Of a stretch of DNA of 64,000 nt, positions 16,158 to 23,355 are shown piece after piece (positions within the stretch are counted from its first letter, which is position 1; each line of letters starts with the position of its first letter). The notes beneath the pieces were generated by a model, which saw only the letters and a program-made list of their open reading frames with translations, did no database searches and was not told where the DNA came from. This stretch comes from Frigidibacter mobilis (GTDB lineage Bacteria; Pseudomonadota; Alphaproteobacteria; Rhodobacterales; Rhodobacteraceae). Made by a program: the position numbers and the translations under genes. The stretch is from assembly GCF_001620265.1 (NCBI RefSeq), contig NZ_CP012661.1:558001-622000 (forward strand), read 5' to 3'.

Positions 16158-16721
16158 TCAGACGGCCACCGGCCGCACCTCGATCACCTCGGGGATATAA
16201 TGGCGCAGCAGGTTCTCGATCCCCATCTTCAGCGTCAGGGTCGAGGAGGGGCAGCCGGCGCAGGCGCCCTGCATATGCAGGTAGACGACGCCGCGGTCGA
16301 AGCCGTGAAAGGTGATGTCGCCACCATCCTGCGCCACGGCGGGGCGGACGCGGGTGTCGAGCAGGTCCTTGATCTGCTTGACGATCTCGCCATCGGCACC
16401 GTCATGCGCGGCATGGCCGCCGGCCGGGGCGCCCTCGCCCTCGAGCACCGGGGCGCCGGACTGGAAATGCTCCATGATCGCGCCGAGGATCGCCGGTTTC
16501 ACATGTTCCCAGGCGACATCCTCGGCCTTGGTCACTGTCACGAAATCGGTGCCGAAGAACACGCCGGTGATGCCGCTGACCCCGAAGATCCGCCGTGCGA
16601 GCGGGGATTTGACGGCAGTTTCCGCGGTCGGGAAATCGGCGGTTCCCATCTCCAGCACGGTCAGCCCCGGCAGGAACTTCAGCGTGGCGGGGTTCGGGGT
16701 GGATTCAGTCTGGATGAACAT
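16158..16721 (-). CDS. NifU-family Fe-S cluster scaffold/carrier (Nfu type)
   Basis: A 187-residue protein with an N-terminal Nfu_N domain (opening MFIQTESTPNPATLKFLPG) and a C-terminal NifU domain. The cluster-binding CAGC lies at residues 154-157, within MQGACAGCPSSTLTLKMGIE. Such proteins assemble or hand on [4Fe-4S] clusters in the cytosol. A short His/Gly-rich linker joins the domains. Full length, no break. It lies upstream of tsaB-rimI on the same strand. Confidence 0.9.
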   Translation of the reverse strand: MFIQTESTPNPATLKFLPGLTVLEMGTADFPTAETAVKSPLARRIFGVSGITGVFFGTDFVTVTKAEDVAWEHVKPAILGAIMEHFQSGAPVLEGEGAPAGGHAAHDGADGEIVKQIKDLLDTRVRPAVAQDGGDITFHGFDRGVVYLHMQGACAGCPSSTLTLKMGIENLLRHYIPEVIEVRPVAV

Positions 16722-16809
16722 GTCGGGCCTCCGGGTCAGGGGCTGATATGCGCTCGGGGCAGGGCCAAGTCAAGGTTTGGGCCCGGTCGGGGGCGGCCCC
16801 GCCTTCCCG

Positions 16810-17265
16810 TCAGGTGATCGATTCGAGCCGTTCCTTGGACATGTCGCCCGGCACGATGGTCATCGGGCAGGGCAGGTTGCCGGCGCTGCGGGTCAGCTGC
16901 GTGACCAGAGGTCCCGGCCCCGACTTGTCGCTGCCCGCCCCCAGCACCAGGATGCCGATCTGCGGGTCACTCTGGATCACGGCGAGGATCTCGGTCGCGG
17001 GTTCGCCTTCGCGGATAATCAACTCGGGGTCCACCCCCTGCCGGTCGCGCATCCATTTGGCAAAGACCTCGAAATGCGCCTCGATGCGCTCGCGCGCCTC
17101 CTGCCGCATCAGCTCGGCCACGCCGATCCAGTGCTGGTATTCCTCGGGCGGGATCACCGACAGGATGATGACGCCGCCGCCCGAATGCGCTGCCCGCATC
17201 GCGGCGAAGCGCATGGCGTTCAGGCATTCGCGGGTCTCGTCGAGCACGACCAGAAATTTGCGCAT
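16810..17265 (-). CDS. Universal stress protein family protein
   Basis: A single-domain UspA protein of 151 residues. It begins with FLVVLDETRECLNAM, where the Asp after the first strand is the usual nucleotide contact. It ends with VLGAGSDKSGPGPLV and CPMTIVPG, corresponding to the G-2x-G-9x-G(S/T) ATP-binding loop in a slightly altered form. Function is stress-related in general; no specific partner is evident. It is 71 bp beyond the aminotransferase gene on the same strand. Confidence 0.85.
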   Translation of the reverse strand: MRKFLVVLDETRECLNAMRFAAMRAAHSGGGVIILSVIPPEEYQHWIGVAELMRQEARERIEAHFEVFAKWMRDRQGVDPELIIREGEPATEILAVIQSDPQIGILVLGAGSDKSGPGPLVTQLTRSAGNLPCPMTIVPGDMSKERLESIT

Positions 17266-17336
17266 GGTTGTTCCCCTTCACCCGATCATCGCCGATCCGG
17301 GGGGCGCGGCGCAAGGGGCACCGCGCCTGCGCCCTG

Positions 17337-18200
17337 TCAGGCGGCGGAATGCGCCCAGTCCCAGTAGAGCTCGCGCACCCGCTTCGTCATCGGGCCGGGG
17401 CCATAGTGGCGGTCCTCGAAGGCGGTGACGGGGGTGACCTTGGCGAAGTTGCCCGACAGGAACACCTCGTCGGCGGTGCGGAAATCGTCCAGAGTCAGCA
17501 CGGTTTCATGCACTGTCACCCCGTCGGCGCGCAGGTTGGCGATGTGCCGGGCGCGTGTGATCCCCGACAGGAAGGTGCCGTTGGCAATCGGGGTGAAGAC
17601 CTCGCCATCCTTCACCATGAACACGTTGGCGGTGGCGGTTTCGGCGACATTGCCCATCGCGTCCTGCACCAGCGCATTGCCAAAGCCCTTGCGCTGCGCC
17701 TCGACCAGCATCCGCGCGTTGTTGGGGTAGAGGCACCCGGCCTTTGCGTTGCACACGTTGTCGGCCAGCACCGGGCGGCGGAACTGGGTCGTGGTCAGCG
17801 TGGTGCCGGCGGTGGCGCCGGGCATCGGCACTTCCTCGAGGCAGAGCGCGAAGCCGGTCTCGCCCCGCGCCGGCGCGACCCCGAGTTCGGAGCCGTGGAT
17901 GGCCCAGTACATCGGGCGCACATAGACCGCCTGATCCTTGCCATAGGCGCGCAGCCCCTCGCGGGCGATCTCGACCATCGCCGCGGGCTCGATCACCGGC
18001 TCGATCATCAGCGCCTCGGCCGAGCGGTTGACGCGGGCGCAATGCGCATCGAGGTCGGGGGCGATGCCCTCGAAATAGCGGGCGCCGTCGAAGACGCTCG
18101 ATCCCTGCCAGATCCCGTGATCGGCGGCGCGCATCACCGGGATGTCGCCCTCGTGCCAGCGACCCTCGAACCAGGTGCGGATGTTCTTGCCAAATGCCAT
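17337..18200 (-). CDS. ilvE: Branched-chain amino acid aminotransferase
   Basis: A class IV PLP-dependent aminotransferase, 287 residues, interconverting Leu/Ile/Val and their 2-oxo acids. The PLP lysine is probably Lys153 in CNAKAGCLYPN. The C-terminal half has GNVAETATANVFMV (the conserved E-xx-xxN-F pattern) and GTFLSGITRAR, both typical of BCAT rather than D-amino-acid aminotransferase. The start MAFGKNIRTWF is at the expected domain edge. It stands alone on its strand with ~250 bp of non-coding DNA upstream (18201-18447), in which I see only the short TCACG-TTAGGG-CGTGA repeat near 18398. Confidence 0.88.
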   Translation of the reverse strand: MAFGKNIRTWFEGRWHEGDIPVMRAADHGIWQGSSVFDGARYFEGIAPDLDAHCARVNRSAEALMIEPVIEPAAMVEIAREGLRAYGKDQAVYVRPMYWAIHGSELGVAPARGETGFALCLEEVPMPGATAGTTLTTTQFRRPVLADNVCNAKAGCLYPNNARMLVEAQRKGFGNALVQDAMGNVAETATANVFMVKDGEVFTPIANGTFLSGITRARHIANLRADGVTVHETVLTLDDFRTADEVFLSGNFAKVTPVTAFEDRHYGPGPMTKRVRELYWDWAHSAA

Positions 18201-18447
18201 AGCCGGTATCCCCTTGCGAACGGCGCGGAGTTAAGCACTGCGCCGGGGCGGGGTCCAGTGCTGGCGTCGGGATGTGGCCGAAAGGACCGGACCGGCGGGC
18301 ACCGCAGGGGCTATGCGGCTTGCCGGGGGATCGGGCTGGCCTGCCGGTCCGGTACGAACGTATTCCGACGGGGGGATTCGGCTTCGGAACACTGTCACGT
18401 TAGGGCGTGAATGATTCCGTTTTACGACGCGGCGTCACTTTGGTGTT

Positions 18448-19407
18448 TCAGTCCCGCGCCGCCCGCCGCAGCATCCGCAAGGCCCGGGACGAGAGGCTGG
18501 AAGCGATCAGCGAGGCCAGCGACAGCAGCAGCCCGATCAGCCCGGCGAAGAGCTGCAGCGTCAGGTTCGACAGCCGCACCGTGGCGCGCAGGAAGCGCGA
18601 CTTGCCCAGTACCTCCATGCGGCCCACGGTCTTCGGCCCCAGCGTTTCGGCGGCATTGGCGATGCGGCGGGCGTCGGGCGCGTCATCGACATAGCGCAGA
18701 AGGTGCAGCGCGTCCGTCGTGCCGAGGGCGTTGCGGGTGCGGCCAAGGTCGGAGGCGATGGCGACCAGCGGGGCGAAACGGTCGGGGCGCAGCACGCGGG
18801 CCAGGTCGTCGCTGCTGCGCACTGCGGGCACCCGCGCCCAATCGACGCCGTGGCGCAGCGCGTCGCTGGCCAGCGCGCCAAGCCGCGGCGAGACCAGCCC
18901 CATTCGCCGCGCCAGCTTGGCAAGGCTCGCTCCCAGCTTGACGGTGACGGAGGAGCCGCCCGAGGCCACCACCAGCGCCGTGGCGCCAAGTCCCACCAGC
19001 GACAGCGCCAGGTTGATCTCGTCCACCTCGGCGCCGGTGCTGTAGGCAAGGCCCTCTTTCGCCAGCCCGGCGATGTCGCCCAGGGGCGTCGCCACCATCG
19101 GCGCCTGGCAGAGCAGCTCTGCCGACAGGGTGCATTCCGCGGGATCATAGGCGCAGGCCAGGCAGCCGCCGGCCGAGGCCCAGAAGCCGCTGTCCTCATC
19201 CCAGGCCTCCGCAATGCCGGCGGTCAGCTCCGCGGGCAGCGGCACCCCGCGTTCGTCGGCGACGCCTTCGATGGCGCGGATCGCCAGCCAGTTGCGGTCT
19301 TCCTCGGCCAGCCGGGCACGCAGCAGCGCCTCGATCCGCTCGGGTGTCGCCTCCTTTGCCAGCGCCCGCTCCATCGCCGCGCCGATGCTGTCGGTGCCGC
19401 GGTCCAC
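18448..19407 (-). CDS. Conserved membrane protein of unknown function next to trpS (start uncertain)
   Basis: A 319-residue reading from a GTG at 19407, but the frame stays open upstream to at least 19962 and looks coding there. Residues just before the GTG include a membrane helix (ARRILLLILLASLALSG) and IARSPGIAPFVDRGTD, and beyond that a long Pro/Ala-rich part with a recurring LLLTDP/LLLTSP motif. No ATG, GTG or TTG lies in that upstream part, so the true start may be hidden by a base error or be non-standard. Two further hydrophobic stretches lie near the middle (LALSLVGLGATALVVASGG) and at the C-terminus. I do not recognise a named family or catalytic motif. It is transcribed after trpS. 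Confidence 0.65.
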   Translation of the reverse strand: MDRGTDSIGAAMERALAKEATPERIEALLRARLAEEDRNWLAIRAIEGVADERGVPLPAELTAGIAEAWDEDSGFWASAGGCLACAYDPAECTLSAELLCQAPMVATPLGDIAGLAKEGLAYSTGAEVDEINLALSLVGLGATALVVASGGSSVTVKLGASLAKLARRMGLVSPRLGALASDALRHGVDWARVPAVRSSDDLARVLRPDRFAPLVAIASDLGRTRNALGTTDALHLLRYVDDAPDARRIANAAETLGPKTVGRMEVLGKSRFLRATVRLSNLTLQLFAGLIGLLLSLASLIASSLSSRALRMLRRAARD

Positions 19408-19958
19408 GAAGGGGGCGATGCCGGGGCTGCGGGCGATGGTGGCGAGCGACTGGCCGGAGAGGGCAAGCGAGGCCAGCAGGATCAGCAGCAGGATGCGGCG
19501 GGCGGCAAGGCGAAACCCGGCGCCGAGGGCGGCGAGCGGGCGGAGCGGCGGGGGCCGGCTGCCACTGCCGCGGCGGGGCGGGAGGGGGGCTTGGCCCGGG
19601 GCGGCGGGCCGCGGCGAGGTCAGCAGCAGGGGCGCGGGGGATGGCGCCGTGCGGTCAGGCCGGGCAACGGCGGCAGGCGGGGCGCTGCCGAGGGAAGGGC
19701 GCGGGGCCGCGGCGGGCAGCGGGTCGGTCAGCAGCAGGGGCGGCGTCGGGCGCGGGCGCTCGCTGCGGGTGAGCGGCGGCGGTTCCGGTGCGGCGGGTTT
19801 GGGGGCGGCGGGCTTGGCGGCCTCTGCTCCCGGCCGGCGCTGGCCGGGCAGGGCGGGGTGCAGGCGCGGCGGGCGAGACAGGGGCGGGCTTGCAGAACGC
19901 CGCCCGCCGCCGCTGCCGGGGCGCGCCTCCTCGCCGCCACCGGGCGGCGTGGATCCGG

Positions 19959-20987
19959 TCAGCCGCGGCGTGACCGCACCATGCCGACGATATCCAGCGT
20001 CCGGTCGAGAATCGGGCGGGCAATCGCCTCGGCCCGGTCGGCGCCCTCGCCAAGGATGCGGTCGATCTCGCCTGGGTCGGCCATCAGCCGCGTCATTTCG
20101 GTGCTGATCGGTGAGAGCTTGGCCACCGCCAGATCGGCCAGCGCCGGCTTGAAGGCGCCAAAGCCCTGGCCGGCGAACTGCCCCACCACCGCCTCGGCTG
20201 TCATGCCCGACAGCGCGGCGTAGATGTTCACCAGATTGCGCGCCTCGGGCCGGTCCTTCAGCCCTTCGAGCGTTTCCGGAAGCGGTTCGGCATCGGTGCG
20301 GGCCTTGCGGATCTTTTGCGCGATGGTGTCGGCATCGTCGGTCAGGTTGATGCGGCTGGCATCGGACGGATCGGATTTCGACATCTTCTTGGTGCCATCG
20401 CGCAGGCTCATCACCCGCGTCGCCGCACCCTCGATCACCGGCTCGGGCATGGGGAAGAAATCCACGCCATAGTCATGGTTGAACTTCGCGGCGATGTCGC
20501 GGGTCAACTCGACATGCTGCTTCTGGTCGTCGCCCACCGGCACATGGGTGGCGTGATAGAGCAAGATGTCGGCGGCCATCAGCGAGGGATAGGCGTAGAG
20601 CCCGAGGCTGACCTGCTCGGCATTCTTGCCGGCCTTGTCCTTGAACTGGGTCATGCGGTTCATCCAGCCAAGCCGGGCGACGCAGTTCAGGATCCAGCCA
20701 AGCTCGGCATGGGCGGACACCTGGCTCTGGTTGAACAGGATCGACCGGGTCGGGTCGATGCCCGAGGCCATGAAGCCCGCCGCGGCCTCGCGCGTCTGCT
20801 GGCGTAGACGCTCGGGGTCTTGCCAGACGGTGATCGCGTGCAGGTCCACAAGGCAATAGATCGTCTCGATCCCCTCGTCCTGCTTTTCGGCAAAACGTTT
20901 CAGGGCGCCGAGATAGTTGCCCAGCGTCAGCCCGCCCGAGGGCTGGATGCCCGAAAAGATGCGGGGGGTGAAAGCGGTGGCTGTCAT
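19959..20987 (-). CDS. trpS: Tryptophanyl-tRNA synthetase
   Basis: A class I aminoacyl-tRNA synthetase charging tRNA-Trp, 342 residues, a normal bacterial length. The HIGH-type element is TLGNYLG (residues 21-27, after SGIQPSGG) and the KMSKS loop is [10 protein letters not shown] near residue 200. Substrate pocket stretches [20 protein letters not shown] and [13 protein letters not shown] are typical. It lies in the trpS-murJ-glnD neighbourhood common in alphaproteobacteria, and is divergent from the rhomboid-like gene across 89 bp. Confidence 0.96.
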   Translation of the reverse strand: MTATAFTPRIFSGIQPSGGLTLGNYLGALKRFAEKQDEGIETIYCLVDLHAITVWQDPERLRQQTREAAAGFMASGIDPTRSILFNQSQVSAHAELGWILNCVARLGWMNRMTQFKDKAGKNAEQVSLGLYAYPSLMAADILLYHATHVPVGDDQKQHVELTRDIAAKFNHDYGVDFFPMPEPVIEGAATRVMSLRDGTKKMSKSDPSDASRINLTDDADTIAQKIRKARTDAEPLPETLEGLKDRPEARNLVNIYAALSGMTAEAVVGQFAGQGFGAFKPALADLAVAKLSPISTEMTRLMADPGEIDRILGEGADRAEAIARPILDRTLDIVGMVRSRRG

Positions 20988-21076
20988 GTCGCCTCTCCGT
21001 CTGGATATTCCTGCATGGCTCGCTTATCGCTGGGGGCATGGCCCGTCAATGCGGGGCACCCCAAACGGAGACGCCA

Positions 21077-21766
21077 ATGCGCCCTGGTCATGACGAATCC
21101 CCGCTGAACCCGATCCCGTCGGTGATCTGGCTGCTGCTGCTGCCGGTGGTGGCGATGGAACTTGTGTTGAGCGCGGGGGCAAGCGGGTTTGTGGGCGGGC
21201 CCGATGCCGTCGGCTGGCGGCAGGAGGCGTGGCAGAAGTTCAGCTTTGCGCCCGGCATCTTCAGGGTGCTGCTGGAGAACCGGATCTTCCCGCCCGAGCA
21301 GATGATGCGCTTCGTGACCTACCCGTTCGTGCATGGCAATTTCACCCATGCGCTGTTCGTGTCGGTGTTCTTGCTGGCGCTTGGCAAGATGGTGGGCGAG
21401 GTGTTCCGGGCCTGGGCGGTGCTGGCGGTGTTCTTCGCCGCGGCGATCATGGGCGCGCTGGCCTATTGCCTGATACCCTATGACGTGCAGCCGCTGATCG
21501 GGGGCTATCCGGCGGTCTACGGACTGATCGGGGCGTTCACCTATATCCTGTGGGCGCGGCTGGGGGCGGTGAACGCCAATCGCTACCGGGCCTTCACGCT
21601 GATCGGTTTCCTGCTGGCGTTCCAGTTGGTGTTCGGCCTGCTGTTCGGTGCCGGCGGCTGGACCTGGGTGGCCGAGATCGCGGGGTTCGCCACCGGGTTC
21701 CTGCTGTCTTTCGTGGTCAGCCCCGGCGGCTGGCAGCGCACGGTGCGGCTGCTGCGTCAGCGCTGA
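21077..21766 (+). CDS. Rhomboid-like membrane protein lacking the catalytic residues
   Basis: A 229-residue six-helix membrane protein with rhomboid topology. HGNFTHALFVSVFLLALGK (residues 86-104) is the normal TM2 region. The nucleophile motif GxSG in TM4 is replaced by GGYP, putting Tyr144 where the Ser should be, and the TM6 His is replaced by Glu200 in AEIAGFATG. It therefore should not be a protease; it may be a pseudo-rhomboid that binds membrane proteins. The start at 21077 avoids an unlikely 13-residue extension. Its 3' end overlaps the convergent murJ gene by 10 bp. Confidence 0.8.
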   Translation: MRPGHDESPLNPIPSVIWLLLLPVVAMELVLSAGASGFVGGPDAVGWRQEAWQKFSFAPGIFRVLLENRIFPPEQMMRFVTYPFVHGNFTHALFVSVFLLALGKMVGEVFRAWAVLAVFFAAAIMGALAYCLIPYDVQPLIGGYPAVYGLIGAFTYILWARLGAVNANRYRAFTLIGFLLAFQLVFGLLFGAGGWTWVAEIAGFATGFLLSFVVSPGGWQRTVRLLRQR

Positions 21767-23300
21767 CGGCGAAAGCCTGCGGTGAAGTCGGCGGGGCGGG
21801 CGGCGCCGGTGACGAAGGCCGCCAGCGCGTAGGCGGCCATGCCGCCGAGGACCAGCAGGGCGAGGGCGCCGTAGCGCGTCGTGGGGGTGTAGAGCGCATC
21901 GCCCAACAGGTGCCGCATCCCCACAGCGCCAGCCCCATCAGCGCCGCGGCCAGCACGATCCGCGGTAGGCGGCGGCGCAGGCGGTCGTCGAAGCGCGCGG
22001 CCTCGCCCATCTCGCGCGTGCCCCACCACAGCTGCGCCAGCATCACCCAGCCGGCAATCGTGGTCCCGAGGGCTGCGGCGCTGAAGCCGATCAGCGGCGC
22101 AAGGCCGAGGGCGGCCACCAGGTTCACGCCCATGCAGTTGAGCGCATAGCGGAACGGGCGCTGCGTATCCTCGCGCGCGAAATACAGCGGCTGGATCACC
22201 TTTTGCAGCACGAAGGCCGGCAGCCCGGCGCCGTAGATCGCCAGCGCCAATGCGGTTGGCGCCACCTCTGCCGCGGTGAACGCGCCGCGCTGGAACAGGA
22301 CAGAGATCAGCGGCCCCGCGATCACCATCAGTGCCACGGCGGCCGGCACCGTCAGGATCAGCGCGAATTCCGCCCCGCGGCTGAGCGCGTGGCGCCCGCC
22401 AATCGTATCGCCCGCCCGCAGGCGGCGCGAGATGTCGGGCAAGAGCACGATGCCGATGGCGATGCCGACCACCCCCAAAGGCAGCTGATAGAGCCGGTCG
22501 GCATAGTTCAGCCAGGCGACGGCACCCTCGAAGAGGCTGCTGACCTGCTTGCCGACCATCAGGTTGATCTGGACCACGCCGCCCGCCAGGACCGAGGGGA
22601 ACGCAATGGCCAGCAGCCTGCGCATGTCGGGCGTCAGCTTCGGGCGGCGCAGGCGCAGCGGAAATCCCATTCGCGCCGCGGCGATCCACAGCATTCCCGC
22701 CTGCACGATACCCGCGACGGGCATCGACCAACTCATCGCCAGCCCCATGTCCCAGCCGCGCAGGTCTGCCAGCAGCATCGCCGCGATGAGCACGACGTTC
22801 ATCATTACCGGCGCCGCGGCGGCAGCGATGAAACGCCCGCCGGCGTTCAGCAGGCCCGACAGCAGCGCCGCGACCGAGATGAACAGGATATAGGGAAAGC
22901 AGATCCAGCCATAGAGCGTGGCGAGCCCCCACCGCTCATCCTGCGCAAAGCCCCAGGCCATCGCCAGCACCAGCCAGGGCATCACTGCCATCGCCACGAC
23001 CGACACGCCGATCACCACGGTAACGAGCCCGGCCAGCGCCTCTTCGGCAAAGGCCTGCGGATTCTCGCCTGCCTCCAGCCGTTTGGAGAACATCGGCACG
23101 AAGGCGGTGTTGAAGGCGCCCTCGGCAAAGAACCGACGGAACATGTTGGGCAGTTGCGCGGCAACGAAATAGGCTTCCGCCACAGGCCCTGCGCCGACGA
23201 AGGCGGCGATCATCATGTCGCGGATGAAGCCGACAACGCGGCTGCCAAGGGTCCAGCCGCCCACCGTTACAAAACCGCGGATCAGCCGCACGGGTCTCAT
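21757..23300 (-). pseudogene. murJ: Lipid II flippase MurJ, frameshifted as assembled
   Basis: A MOP-superfamily flippase moving lipid II across the inner membrane for peptidoglycan synthesis. The N-terminus is typical (GGWTLGSRVVGFIRDMMIAA, then PNMFRRFFAEGAFNTAFVP) and many hydrophobic helices follow. At codon ~460 the frame derails into a Pro/Arg-rich tail. Adding one base to the CCCC run at 21919-21922 (GGGG on the coding strand) restores the last helix (YGALALLVLGGMAAYALAAFV) and a normal 514-residue protein. MurJ is usually essential, so a real loss is unlikely and a consensus error more plausible. It follows glnD by ~55 bp. The ATG at 23300 is chosen over an upstream TTG. Confidence 0.9.
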
Positions 23301-23355
23301 CGCCGCCCCCAAATCGCGGCGCAGCCGCCGCCGTTCAATCGCCGTTCAAGTGCCG

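Noticed and set aside
19560..19640. Suspected frameshift in the Pro-rich region upstream of 19407
   Set aside because: Recounting the C-run on the coding strand (six C, not seven) showed a single continuous frame from 19962; only the missing start codon remains unexplained.
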